Assembly (NCBI RefSeq): GCF_900105925.1
Contig: NZ_LT629791.1
Location: 3,755,278-3,819,277, forward strand
Source of the DNA: Jiangella alkaliphila
GTDB lineage: Bacteria; Actinomycetota; Actinomycetes; Jiangellales; Jiangellaceae
DNA length: 64,000 nucleotides
Direction of reading: 5' to 3'
Below, piece after piece: positions 52,859-61,372 of this stretch; the first letter of the stretch is position 1; each line of letters starts with the position of its first letter. The translations under genes were made by a program, and so were the position numbers. The notes under the pieces are model-generated. The model saw only the letters and a program-made list of their open reading frames with translations. It was not told the DNA's origin and ran no database searches.

Positions 52859-53245
52859 CTAAGCCGTCGGGGCCGGGGTGGCCCCGATGTCGTGGACATG
52901 GTGCGGGTCGTCCTCGCGCGGGTGCTCGCCGTGGGCGTGGTCGGCGTGGAACAGCGCCTGCTCGAGCAGCTGGCGCACGTGGGTGTCGGCCGCGTGGTAG
53001 AACACGAACGTGCCGTCGCGGCGGCTGAGCACCAGCCCCGACAGCCGCAGCTTGGCCAGGTGCTGGCTGACGGCGCTCGGGCTCGCGTCGACCAGCTCCG
53101 CCAGATGGTTCACCGACGACTCGCCCTGCAAGAGCGCCCACATCAGCTTCAGCCGGGTGGGGTCGGAGAGCATGCGCAGCGCGCCGGCCGCCCGCTCGAC
53201 CTGGTCGGCGCCGGGCATGTGGAAGCCGTCGATGGTCTCGTGCAC
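52859..53245 (-). CDS. ArsR/SmtB-family metal sensor (alpha-5 zinc site)
   Basis: 128 residues. The winged helix shows LSDPTRLKLMWALLQGESSVNHLAELVDASPSAVSQHLAKLRLSGLV in family order. The last helix holds D87, H89, H100 and H103 in exactly the DxH(x10)Hxx H spacing of the alpha-5 site of CzrA/SmtB, which binds zinc or cobalt; cysteine sites of arsenic or cadmium sensors are absent. A His-rich tail follows. GTG start chosen; ATG nine codons on is possible. Divergent from a CDF exporter with an inverted repeat between. Its TAG stop lies in the CTAAG target of the adjacent IS. Confidence 0.88.
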   Translation of the reverse strand: MHETIDGFHMPGADQVERAAGALRMLSDPTRLKLMWALLQGESSVNHLAELVDASPSAVSQHLAKLRLSGLVLSRRDGTFVFYHAADTHVRQLLEQALFHADHAHGEHPREDDPHHVHDIGATPAPTA

Positions 53246-53272
53246 GAGGGGAGTCTACTCCGCGCACTTGCT

Positions 53273-53294
53273 TATCTGCGTAGGTGCGCAGATA
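53273..53294. promoter_or_regulatory. ArsR-type operator between the sensor and CDF genes
   Basis: TATCTGCG-TAGGTG-CGCAGATA, a perfect 8-6-8 inverted repeat, in the divergent gap. The size and spacing suit an SmtB/CzrA-type dimer, repressing both genes until zinc or cobalt binds. Confidence 0.68.
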
Positions 53295-53304
53295 TGCTGA
53301 TGGT

Positions 53305-54405
53305 GTGCGGAGAGAGCAGCGAGGGACGGGCCATGGGCACGGCGACGGACACGGCCATGGGCATGGGCACGGGGACGGGGACGGCGGCGGCGCGGGGCGG
53401 GGGAGTGCGGGCCGCGGCGGCCGGCTCGCGCGGCTGCGGCACGCGCTGACCCCGCACTCGCACGACGCGACGGAGGCGATCCAGAGCGCCGAGGAGGCCA
53501 GCGGCGCCGGCATCCGGGCGGCGTGGATCGGGCTGGCCGGCATGATGGCGACGGCCGCGCTGCAGCTGGTCATCGTCGCCGTGAGCGGGTCGGTCGGGTT
53601 GCTGGCCGACACCGTGCACAACCTGGGGCACGCGATCACCACGATCCCGCTGCTCATCGCGTTCCGCCTGGGCCGGCGGGCGCCGACCCGCCGCTACCCG
53701 TACGGCTTCCGGCGCGCCGAGGACCTCTCCGGCGTGCTGATCGCGCTGGTCATCGCGGCGTCGGCGGCGCTGATCATCGTCGAGTCGGTGCGCGCGCTGG
53801 TCGAGCCGCGCGAGCTGACCAACCTCGGCTGGGTGCTCGCGGCCGCGCTGATCGGCGCCGCCGGCAACGAGGCCGTCGCCGTCTACCGCATCCGCATCGG
53901 CCGCCGCATCGGGTCGGCCGCGCTGGTCGCCGAGGGCCACCACGCCCGCGCCGACGGCCTCACGTCGCTGGTCGTCGTGGTCGGTGTCGCGGGGGTGTGG
54001 CTCGGGTTCCCGCGGGCGGACGCCCTGGTCGGGCTGGTCGTCGGGCTGGCGATCGTGTGGATCCTGGCCGGCTCCTGCCGGACGATCTTCCGCCGGCTCA
54101 TGGACGGCGTCGACGACGGCACCGTCGAGGCGATCGAGTCGGTCGCGGCCCGGGTCGACGGCGTCCACGGCGTCGGGCGGGTGCGGGCGCGGTGGACCGG
54201 CCACCGTTTGGAGGCCGACGTCGACGTCAACGTCGACGGCGCCGCCACCGTCGCCGAGGGGCACCGCATCGCCGAGATCGTCCACCACGCCCTGCTGCAC
54301 CGCGTCCGGCACCTCGGCCACGTCGTCGTGCACATCAACCCGGCCTACGACGGCGTCGTCCCCGAGCACGCGCACGAGCTGACCGCCCACCACGCGGGCG
54401 GCTGA
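53305..54405 (+). CDS. Cation diffusion facilitator (zinc/cobalt exporter)
   Basis: 366 residues. A histidine/glycine/aspartate-rich N-terminal tail (alternating HG and DG over about 20 residues) is followed by six helices from about residue 65. Membrane metal-site motifs are LLADTVHNLGHA in helix 2 and EGHHARADGLTS in helix 5 (HxxxD); the C-terminal ferredoxin-like domain has the VHINPAYD end. It exports divalent metal using the proton gradient. I chose GTG 53305, which clears the operator at 53273-53294; GTG 53284 lies inside it. Regulated by the divergent alpha-5 ArsR sensor. Confidence 0.88.
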   Translation: MRREQRGTGHGHGDGHGHGHGHGDGDGGGAGRGSAGRGGRLARLRHALTPHSHDATEAIQSAEEASGAGIRAAWIGLAGMMATAALQLVIVAVSGSVGLLADTVHNLGHAITTIPLLIAFRLGRRAPTRRYPYGFRRAEDLSGVLIALVIAASAALIIVESVRALVEPRELTNLGWVLAAALIGAAGNEAVAVYRIRIGRRIGSAALVAEGHHARADGLTSLVVVVGVAGVWLGFPRADALVGLVVGLAIVWILAGSCRTIFRRLMDGVDDGTVEAIESVAARVDGVHGVGRVRARWTGHRLEADVDVNVDGAATVAEGHRIAEIVHHALLHRVRHLGHVVVHINPAYDGVVPEHAHELTAHHAGG

Positions 54406-54414
54406 CCCCGGCCG

Positions 54415-55047
54415 TCAGCGCGGCACGGCGGCCCAGAACAGCTCGTGCCCGCTGTCGCCCTCGGGGACGAACTCCTGCCGCTCGACGGTGAATCCGGCGG
54501 CCGCGAGCCACTCCCGGTACGTCGCGGCGTCGGCGTGGCTCCACCACATCGTGGCGCCGCCGCCGAGCCAGTCCTCCTCGGCGCCGGTCCAGGCGTCGTG
54601 GCCGGTGGTGGCGACGAACAGGCCGCCGGGCCGCAGCCAGCCGGCGATCCGCTCCAGCAGCGGCGGCTGCTCCTCCAGCGGGATGTGGATCAGCGCGTAC
54701 AGGCACACGACCGCGTCGAAGCTCCCCGCCGGCAGGTCGACGGTGGTCGCGTCGGCCGCAAGGAACGTCGCGCCGGGCACCAGCGCGCGGGCGCGGGCGA
54801 TCTGCACCTCGCTGAGGTCGACGCCCGTGACGGCGAACCCGGCGGCGGCGAGGTCGCGGGCGACCGGGACGCCGTTGCCGCAGCCCAGGTCAAGGACGCT
54901 TGCGTGGGCCGGCAGCCGGCCGGTCAGCTCGGCGACCCACGCCCGATGGGTCTCGGGGGCGGCGTCGTCGGCGCGGTAATGGCGTGAGGCGGCGTCGTAG
55001 CCGCGCCGGACGATCTCCTTGGGGTCGGTGTCACGCTGGTCGGTCAC
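54415..55047 (-). CDS. Class I SAM-dependent methyltransferase
   Basis: 210 residues. Motif I is VLDLGCGNGVPVARDLA (about residues 46-62), then VTGVDLSEVQIARAR, FLAADATTVDLPAGSFDAVVCLYALIHI and LRPGGLFVATTG. It fits the Methyltransf_25 group with a short helical N-terminus (VRRGYDAASRHYRADD). It converges on the CDF gene with 9 bases between and is divergent from the Excalibur protein gene. Substrate unknown. Confidence 0.82.
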   Translation of the reverse strand: MTDQRDTDPKEIVRRGYDAASRHYRADDAAPETHRAWVAELTGRLPAHASVLDLGCGNGVPVARDLAAAGFAVTGVDLSEVQIARARALVPGATFLAADATTVDLPAGSFDAVVCLYALIHIPLEEQPPLLERIAGWLRPGGLFVATTGHDAWTGAEEDWLGGGATMWWSHADAATYREWLAAAGFTVERQEFVPEGDSGHELFWAAVPR

Positions 55048-55150
55048 GATCGGTTACGCTACTCCGTCGATCTTCATGAGAATCGCGGCGAATCGCCCGA
55101 AAGCGCTTCCGGGGTGAGCAAGATCGCGCTAGCGTCCGGGCCTTTGGATG

Positions 55151-55166
55151 GGCCGTACCTACGGCC
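55151..55166. promoter_or_regulatory. Perfect inverted repeat GGCCGTA-CC-TACGGCC
   Basis: Seven-base arms around CC, 31 bases before the TTG start of the Excalibur protein gene; AT steps on both flanks extend the symmetry. Candidate operator or leader hairpin; the binding factor is unknown. Confidence 0.4.
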
Positions 55167-55197
55167 TATGTATCCGAAGATCCGAAGGGGGGCGACC

Positions 55198-55941
55198 TTG
55201 CGAAAGGTCACCATAGCGATACTGGCCGGACTGGCCCTACTGCTCGGTGCCACGGCACCGGCCTGGGCCGAGGACGGTGCGACCGTCGAGACGACGGTCG
55301 AGACCAAGGACGCGGCCGACTGTGCCGCCTACGCCGATTCCGAGGCCTGGTGCGACCCGGCGTCGGACGAGAACTACAACTGTAACGAGGCGAGCATCCC
55401 GGTCGAGTACTGGCCGATCTTCCTGGTGGACACTGGGCATGACCCGTTTGGCCTCGATGACGACAACGACGGGATCGGTTGCGAGGGTGGTCCCGACGGC
55501 GACGCGGGCGGAGCGCCTGAGGAACCGCCGGCCGAGGAACCGCCGGCGGATGAGCTGGGCCCGTGCGCCCACTACGCCGACTCCGCCGCGTGGTGCAGCG
55601 ACACCCACGGGGACTACAACTGCCCTGACATCGACGACGTCCACAAGCCGATCGAGCTGTTCGACGCCGAGCTGGACCCGTTCCATCTGGACCGGGACGC
55701 CGACGCGCTCGGCTGCGAGGTCGGTGAGGACGACGACGGCAGCTCCGGCGACGACGACGGCAACGCCGACGACGGTGCCGGTGACGACGACGGCGGCGCC
55801 GGCGGGGCGGGCGCCGGCGGCGACGGCGAGGAGCTGCCGAACACCGGCACCGGCGACCTGGGGCCGCTCTGGCTCGCGGCCTTCGCCTTCCTGGCCGCCG
55901 GTGCGCTGCTGGTGATCCGCCGGACGGCGACCCAGCGGTAG
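55198..55941 (+). CDS. LPxTG-anchored surface protein with two Excalibur-type calcium motifs
   Basis: 247 residues from a TTG that follows AAGGGGGG by six bases and opens a clean signal peptide (RKVTIAILAGLALLLGATA). Two repeats each hold an AAYADSEAWC/AHYADSAAWC segment, a NYNC/DYNC cysteine, and an Excalibur-like acidic DxDxDG-type loop ending in a cysteine (DDDNDGIGCEG; DRDADALGCEV), expected to bind calcium outside the cell. An acidic/glycine spacer leads to LPNTG at 213-217, a hydrophobic helix and RRTATQR, a sortase sorting signal. ATG 55168 is an alternative start. Probably cell-wall linked; partner unknown. Confidence 0.8.
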   Translation: MRKVTIAILAGLALLLGATAPAWAEDGATVETTVETKDAADCAAYADSEAWCDPASDENYNCNEASIPVEYWPIFLVDTGHDPFGLDDDNDGIGCEGGPDGDAGGAPEEPPAEEPPADELGPCAHYADSAAWCSDTHGDYNCPDIDDVHKPIELFDAELDPFHLDRDADALGCEVGEDDDGSSGDDDGNADDGAGDDDGGAGGAGAGGDGEELPNTGTGDLGPLWLAAFAFLAAGALLVIRRTATQR

Positions 55942-55948
55942 GGCACGA

Positions 55949-55988
55949 CGGGTGGTCCGGCGCAGCCACAGTGGCGCCGGACCACCCG
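55949..55988. terminator. Bidirectional hairpin terminator
   Basis: Perfect 15-bp stem (CGGGTGGTCCGGCGC at 55949-55963 with its complement at 55974-55988) and 10-base loop, between the convergent Excalibur and Cas2-fold-like genes. Confidence 0.8.
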
Positions 55989-55999
55989 CCGTCATGCCG

Positions 56000-56290
56000 T
56001 CAGGTCTGGCCGGGACGGTCGAGGTTGTCCCGCAGCCAGTCGCCGCACTCGCGGGTGAAGCCGACCCACGACGCCGGCGCCCCCGTCACGTCGACCACCA
56101 GGAGCTCGTCGTCGGGGTGCATGTGCAGCCAGAGCGAGTCGCGGACCTGGGTGATGCTCATTCGGGTCTCGACCAGCCACGTCGAGTCGAGGCAGTGCCA
56201 GTACGCGCCGAACCCCTCGAGCGCGTCCAGAAGATGGTCATAACTGTGTCCCGGCGTGTGTGCGTCGTAGCTGACCAGCATCATCGCCAT
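56000..56290 (-). CDS. Small SinR/GhoS-like protein (Cas2-type fold suspected)
   Basis: 96 residues. The pattern MAMMLVSYDAHTPGHSYDHLLDALEGFG, WHCLDSTWLVET, then LWLHMHPDDELLVVDVTGAPASW is a beta-alpha-beta-beta-alpha-beta arrangement. It resembles short proteins annotated SinR-like or GhoS-like, which share the ferredoxin fold of Cas2/VapD ribonucleases. No cas gene or array is nearby, so a CRISPR role is not implied. The ATG at 56288-56290 has GGAGG ten bases upstream; the longer frame reaching 56419 enters rnpB and is not coding. Role unknown; RNase or toxin-antitoxin activity is possible. Confidence 0.65.
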   Translation of the reverse strand: MAMMLVSYDAHTPGHSYDHLLDALEGFGAYWHCLDSTWLVETRMSITQVRDSLWLHMHPDDELLVVDVTGAPASWVGFTRECGDWLRDNLDRPGQT

Positions 56291-56360
56291 GTGCAGCGGT
56301 CCTCCACCTGATCGGGCAACGAAGCGGGGCAGGCTACTCAACGGGTCGGACAGTACGGGG

Positions 56361-56734
56361 GACGAGCCGGCCTGTAAGCCGGATTCTGTGGTTCCCGGCG
56401 GACCGGGACCGGCGACCATCCATCTACGGCCACCGTTGCCGGTGGTCTCCAGCGATCTACCCGGGAGCTCGGGCGGGCCGCCCTCGAACGCTCCCTGTCT
56501 GACCTTGCTCCGGGTGGGGTTTACCGAGCCGCCCCAGTCACCTGGGGCGCTGGTGGTCTCTTACACCACCGTTTCACCCTTACCGCCCGCGCGAACGCGG
56601 GAGGCGGTTTGCTTTCTGTGGCACTGTCCCGCGGGTCACCCCGGGTGGGCGTTACCCACCACCCTGCCCTGTGGAGTCCGGACTTTCCTCGGCGGGACCT
56701 GACGGCCCCGACGCGGCCGCCCGGCCGGCTCGTC
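56361..56734 (-). ncRNA. rnpB: RNase P RNA, bacterial class A
   Basis: About 374 nt catalytic RNA that trims tRNA 5' leaders. Ends are set by the 12-bp terminal helix GACGAGCCGGCC (5' end, at 56734) with GGCCGGCTCGTC (3' end, at 56361). The conserved core reads GAGGAAAGTCCGGACTCCAC just after the 5' helix, then ACAGGGCAGGGTGGTGGGTAA, GGGTGACCCGCGGGACAGTG and CCACAGAAAGCAAACCGCC. Near the 3' end is AGAATCCGGCTTACAGGCCGG. ORFs predicted across it are spurious. It lies between the small SinR-like gene and ppgK, all on the minus strand. Confidence 0.96.
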
Positions 56735-56753
56735 CTCCGGCGCCAGGATAGCG

Positions 56754-57509
56754 CTAAGCAGCACGTTCGGCGGCAAGCAGCGCCGCGCCGATGATGCCGC
56801 CGTCGTTCTTCAGCCCGGCCGGCACGATCGGCGTCTCGAGGTCGAGCAGCGGCAGGAACTTGTCGGCCTTCTTGCTGACACCGCCGCCGACGACGAACAG
56901 GTCGGGGGAGAAGATGAACTCGAGGTGGGCGTAGAACTCCTGTAGCCGCTCGGCCCAGTCCTCCCAGGAGAGGTCCTTCTCTTCGCGGACGGACGCGGCG
57001 GCGAACTTCTCCGCCTCCTTGTGGTGCGCGAGATAGAGGTGGCCGAACTCGGTGTTGGGCAGCAGGACGCCGTCGTGCAGGACGGCGCTGCCGATGCCGG
57101 TGCCGAGGGTGGTGACGATGATGACGCCGTCCTGGTCGGCGGCGGCGCCGAAGCGGTCCTCGGCGACCCCGGCGGAGTCGGCGTCGTTGACCACGGTGAC
57201 GGGCTGTCCGGTGCGCTCGGTCAGCTCCTTCTCGAGGTTCACCCCGATCCACGACTTGTCGACGTTCGCGGCCGAGCCGATGACGCCGCGCTTGACGATG
57301 CCGGGGAACGTGCAGCCGAACGGCCCGGTCCAGCCGAACTCCTGGAGGACCTCGAGCGCCACCGCGATGACGTTGGCGGGCGTCGACTCCTCGGGGGTGT
57401 CGACGCGGACGCGCTCGGCGGCGAACTCGCCCTTGCCGAGGTCGACCGGTGCTCCCTTGATGCCGCTGCCGCCGATGTCGATGCCGAAACCCTGCGTCGT
57501 CGAGGTCAC
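56754..57509 (-). CDS. ppgK: Polyphosphate glucokinase
   Basis: 251 residues, normal PPGK length. ROK phosphate loop GFGIDIGGSGIKGAPVD at the N-terminus, the glucose site FGCTFPGIVKRG, the catalytic-base region VVNDADSAGVAE and IIVTTLGTGIGSAV for nucleotide or polyphosphate; the LPNTEFGHLYL segment is specific to PPGKs (LEGHL/EFGHL). It phosphorylates glucose using polyphosphate, preferred over ATP, in many actinobacteria. Divergent from the subtilase gene. Confidence 0.93.
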   Translation of the reverse strand: MTSTTQGFGIDIGGSGIKGAPVDLGKGEFAAERVRVDTPEESTPANVIAVALEVLQEFGWTGPFGCTFPGIVKRGVIGSAANVDKSWIGVNLEKELTERTGQPVTVVNDADSAGVAEDRFGAAADQDGVIIVTTLGTGIGSAVLHDGVLLPNTEFGHLYLAHHKEAEKFAAASVREEKDLSWEDWAERLQEFYAHLEFIFSPDLFVVGGGVSKKADKFLPLLDLETPIVPAGLKNDGGIIGAALLAAERAA

Positions 57510-57603
57510 GTCATCAAGCTTCGCCGATGAACGCGCTCGGGGCCAGCGGACCTGTCACGCCCGGCTTTACAACCTCCCGTTCGTCCGTTTCCGTGTGGTA
57601 GGC

Positions 57604-60600
57604 GTGACGACAGGACGAGAACGGCCGACGAACGGACGACGACCGGCGCGGGCGGTGCTCGGCGCCGCGCTGGCCATGGTGCTGACGGCGGGCGCGAGCA
57701 CCGCTGAGCCCCCACCGCCGGCTCCGCCCGAGGCACCCGGGGCGGTGGCCGGCGGCGGTGGCCGGCTGATCACCCTCGTGACCGGCGACCGGGTGCTGGT
57801 CGGCGCCGGCGAGCCGGGACGCGAGAGCGTGACCATGGTCCCCGGGCCCGACAGCCCGTCAGACGCGGTACAGGTCCGCCGCACCGCCGAAGGCACGTAC
57901 GTCGTGCCGGCCGCGGCGCAGCCGCTCCTCGCCGCGGGTACGCTCGACCCCGCGCTGTTCGACGTCACCGGGCTGGTCGCCCAGGGCTACGGCGACGAGG
58001 ACCGGGCGACGCTGCCGCTCATCGTGCAGTACTCCGGCGCGAGGACGGCCGCGCGTGAGCTGCCGGGCGCGACCGTCACCACCGCCCTGGACGGCATCGA
58101 CGCCGTCGCCGTCGAGCAGGACAGGGACGCCGCGGCGCGGCTCTGGTCGATGTTCGCGCAGGCGGACGGCGCGCGCGGCGCCGGGGCCGCGATCTCGCAC
58201 GTCTGGCTCGACGGCACGGTCCGGGCGAGCCTCGACGAGAGTGTCCCCCAGATCGGCGCCCCGCAGGCATGGGAGGACGGGTACGCCGGCGCCGGAGCCG
58301 TCATCGCGGTCCTCGACACCGGTGTCGACGCCACCCACCCTGACCTGGCCGGCCAGGTCGTCGCGGAACGGAACTTCTCGATGTCTGCCGACGCCGTGGA
58401 CCGGGACGGGCACGGCACGCACGTCGCCTCGACCGCCGCGGGCACCGGCGCGGCCTCGAACGGGAGCTTCCGGGGCGTCGCGCCCGAGGCGAAGCTCATC
58501 TCGGGCAAGGTCCTCGACGACTACGGCTTCGGGCAGGTGTCCGACCTCATCGCCGGCATGGAGTGGGCCGTGGAACAGGGTGCGGACGTCGTCAACGTCA
58601 GCCTCGGGACGGAGCCGACCGACGGCCAGGACCCCGCGTCACTCGCCGTCGACCGGCTGACGGAGGAGTCGGGCGCGCTCTTCGTGATCGCGGCGGGGAA
58701 CTTCGGCGACGGCCCCGAGACGGTCACGAGCCCGGCGGCGGCCGACGCCGCACTCGCGGTCGGCGCCGTGGACGGCGACGATGTCCTCGCGCCGTTCTCC
58801 AGCCGCGGCCCGCGGCTCGCCGACGGCGCCATCAAGCCGGAGATCACCGCCCCCGGCGTAGCGATCACGGCGGCGCGGTCGACCACCATCGACGACGGCG
58901 GCGGCGACGACGAGACGTACCGGTCGATGAGCGGGACGTCCATGGCGACGCCGCACGTCGCCGGCGCGGCAGCGATCCTCGCTGGGCAGTACCCGGACTG
59001 GTCGGCGGCGCAGCTGCGCGCGGTCCTGATGTCGACCGCCGCACCCGCCTCGGACGTCAGCATCTACGAGCAGGGCGCCGGCCGGGTCGACGTCGCCGAG
59101 GCTGCGACCGTGAGCGTCGTGCCGTCGGCGGGTGAGCTGGAGTTCGGCCATCACCGCTGGCCGCACGGCGACGTCGAGCCGGTCACCCGCGAGGTCACCT
59201 ATACGAACCTCTCCGACGCGCCCGTGACGCTGGACGTCGCCGTCACCGCGACGGTGGCCGGGCCGCCGCTCGCGGACTCGGTCACCGTCACGCCGTCCGA
59301 GCTGACGATCCCCGCCGGCGGCACCGCGACTGCCGCCGTCACCGCCGACGTCGCCGCCCTCGGCCCCGGCACCTACGAGGCCGCTGTCGTCGCCACCGAC
59401 CCGGCGACGCAGCGTTCTGTCCGCATTCCCGCCGGTTGGTACGCCGAGCCGGAGACGTACGACGTCACGGTGCGGATGGTGGACCGTAGCGGCGCGCCGG
59501 CGTCCGGCGAGGTCGATGTCGTCGAGATCGAGCAGGGCAACTGGGCGGTCGAACCGGTGCCGGACGGGACGGCGACCCTCCGGCTGCCGCCGGGTACGTA
59601 CTCGTTCGGCACGTTCCTCCGTCGCGCGGCCGAGGACGACCGGGTGACGGAGTACACGCTGGTCACCGAGCCTGAGGTCGTGGTGACGGGTGCCACGGAG
59701 GTCGTCCTCGACGCCCAGGGCGCGGAGCCGGTCCACACGACGGTCCGCGGCGCGGAGGACGCGACGGCACGGTGGAGCATGATCGGGTACGGCCGCGGCC
59801 GCTCCGCGGACGGGCGCGTGCTGTTGTCGGCGCTCAAGGTCATCGGCGCCGCCGTCGCGCTCTTCGCTGTGCCGACCGAGCCCGTGACGTCCGGCGAGTT
59901 CTCCTTCGATACCGGCGCCCGGCTGGAGGAGCCGCCGGTCCGGGCCGAGGTGCCGGGCGCGTCCGCCGAGATCGATACGGACTACTACGGGTTCTCCCCG
60001 CGCATCGACGGGACGCTCCGGCTGCCCGTCGTCGACGTGGGCGCGGCCACCGCCGGCGAGCTGCGCGAGACGTCCGTCGACGGCGCGATCGCCCTGGCCG
60101 TCCGGGACCCCGGGCGAGAGAACGGCGAGCAGGCGGCCGAGCTCGAGCGGGCCGGCGCAAGAGTGGTGTTGTTCTACGACCAGGACAACGCGGGCCTGCA
60201 GGTCGACCTGTTGTACCCGGAGGTCGAGATTCCGGTCATCGGCACCAGCCGGGCCGCCGCGGCGCGGCTGCGCGAGCTCCTGGCGGACAGCCCGGTGGAG
60301 CTCGAGCTCACCAGCTCGGCCGTCACGCCGTACGTCTACGACCTGCTCGTCCCGGTCCGCGGGCGGATCCCCGAGCAGCCGCGGTGGCAGTTCCGCCGGT
60401 CCGATCTCGCGACCATCGCCGTCAGGTTTGACGCGCACACGCCGACGGACGTGATGTCGGAGGCGCGTAGCGGCTGGTCGCCGTCGGGCAACTCCATGGG
60501 CGGCTGGATGGTGCCGCACGTGACCGCGCCGTCGGAGCGCACCGACTACGTGCTGGCGAACCAGGTGGAGTGGTCGCAGTCGGTCCTGTCACACAACGAG

Positions 60601-61347
60601 TACCCCCTGGGGCCGTTCTGGGACGAGATCGGCCGGACGTACCGGCCCCGGCAGCGCGACGACGTCCGGTGGATGAGCCCGGTGGCCACCCACTCGCTGC
60701 CCGACCGTGAGTCGGCCAACGTCGGCGTCAACCGGTACGGCGACACCGTCGAGGCGGTGATCAGCGGGTTCGTGCACGACCCCGGTCACGTGCAGATCAT
60801 GGGCTTCGGGCTGGAGGAGTACGCGCTGCGGCTGTACCGCGACGACGAGCTGCTGGGGGAGTCGCCCGACCAGTTCGGCTGGTTCGACGTCCCGGCCGGG
60901 CCTGGCACGTTCCGTCTCGAGCTGGACGGACGGTTGGATCAGCCCTGGTGGCGCTACTCCACCCGGGTGAGCTCGGCGTGGACGTTCCACTCGGCCGGCG
61001 ACGACGGCGACGGGGAGCGGCTGCCGCTGCTGCTCGCCGACTACGACGTGCCCGGCGCGGACGCGCTGAGCACGGTGCCGGTGGACGAGCCGATCCGGGT
61101 CGACGTCGGCCTGCGGCACCAGTTCGGCACGCCCGACGTCGAGATCGACGAGGTCGGGCTGGACGTCTCGTTCGACGACGGCGAGTCGTGGACGCCGGCG
61201 CGGCTGCGGGGCGGGGACGGCCGCTACCGGGCGACCTTCGGGGCGGACGGCGCCGCGGGCGGCGCGGTGACGTTGCGGCTCACCGCGACCGACGTGGACG
61301 GCAACCGGCTGGAGCAGACCGTCGTGCGGGCGTTCGGGCTGCGCTGA
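57604..61347 (+). CDS. Large secreted subtilisin-like (S8) serine peptidase
   Basis: 1,247 residues. An N-terminal signal peptide (hydrophobic AVLGAALAMVLTAGAS) and a prodomain of about 190 residues precede the S8 domain. The triad is D238 (AVLDTGVDATHPDL), H270 (DGHGTHVAS) and S446 (GTSMATPHVAGAA), with oxyanion N366 (IAAGNFG). After it come immunoglobulin-like beta repeats and, around residues 815-880, a PA-like segment (AIALAVRDPGREN, GARVVLFYDQDNAG); the last domain is beta-rich. GTG 57604 is preferred to GTG 57595; a frame reaching 57052 is the ppgK shadow. No sorting signal, so probably released. Substrate unknown. Confidence 0.88.
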   Translation: MTTGRERPTNGRRPARAVLGAALAMVLTAGASTAEPPPPAPPEAPGAVAGGGGRLITLVTGDRVLVGAGEPGRESVTMVPGPDSPSDAVQVRRTAEGTYVVPAAAQPLLAAGTLDPALFDVTGLVAQGYGDEDRATLPLIVQYSGARTAARELPGATVTTALDGIDAVAVEQDRDAAARLWSMFAQADGARGAGAAISHVWLDGTVRASLDESVPQIGAPQAWEDGYAGAGAVIAVLDTGVDATHPDLAGQVVAERNFSMSADAVDRDGHGTHVASTAAGTGAASNGSFRGVAPEAKLISGKVLDDYGFGQVSDLIAGMEWAVEQGADVVNVSLGTEPTDGQDPASLAVDRLTEESGALFVIAAGNFGDGPETVTSPAAADAALAVGAVDGDDVLAPFSSRGPRLADGAIKPEITAPGVAITAARSTTIDDGGGDDETYRSMSGTSMATPHVAGAAAILAGQYPDWSAAQLRAVLMSTAAPASDVSIYEQGAGRVDVAEAATVSVVPSAGELEFGHHRWPHGDVEPVTREVTYTNLSDAPVTLDVAVTATVAGPPLADSVTVTPSELTIPAGGTATAAVTADVAALGPGTYEAAVVATDPATQRSVRIPAGWYAEPETYDVTVRMVDRSGAPASGEVDVVEIEQGNWAVEPVPDGTATLRLPPGTYSFGTFLRRAAEDDRVTEYTLVTEPEVVVTGATEVVLDAQGAEPVHTTVRGAEDATARWSMIGYGRGRSADGRVLLSALKVIGAAVALFAVPTEPVTSGEFSFDTGARLEEPPVRAEVPGASAEIDTDYYGFSPRIDGTLRLPVVDVGAATAGELRETSVDGAIALAVRDPGRENGEQAAELERAGARVVLFYDQDNAGLQVDLLYPEVEIPVIGTSRAAAARLRELLADSPVELELTSSAVTPYVYDLLVPVRGRIPEQPRWQFRRSDLATIAVRFDAHTPTDVMSEARSGWSPSGNSMGGWMVPHVTAPSERTDYVLANQVEWSQSVLSHNEYPLGPFWDEIGRTYRPRQRDDVRWMSPVATHSLPDRESANVGVNRYGDTVEAVISGFVHDPGHVQIMGFGLEEYALRLYRDDELLGESPDQFGWFDVPAGPGTFRLELDGRLDQPWWRYSTRVSSAWTFHSAGDDGDGERLPLLLADYDVPGADALSTVPVDEPIRVDVGLRHQFGTPDVEIDEVGLDVSFDDGESWTPARLRGGDGRYRATFGADGAAGGAVTLRLTATDVDGNRLEQTVVRAFGLR

Positions 61348-61372
61348 CGGGCGCCGGGGCGGCGCCGGGACC

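Noticed and set aside
56000-56290. CRISPR-related role for the Cas2-fold-like protein
   Set aside because: No repeat array or other cas gene anywhere in the window; the fold is shared with many non-CRISPR proteins.
56289-56702. Plus-strand 137-codon ORF
   Set aside because: Lies on the strand opposite rnpB; a spurious call commonly seen at this RNA.
56521-57252. Minus-strand 243-codon frame across rnpB and ppgK
   Set aside because: Part lies in RNase P RNA, part is out of frame with ppgK.
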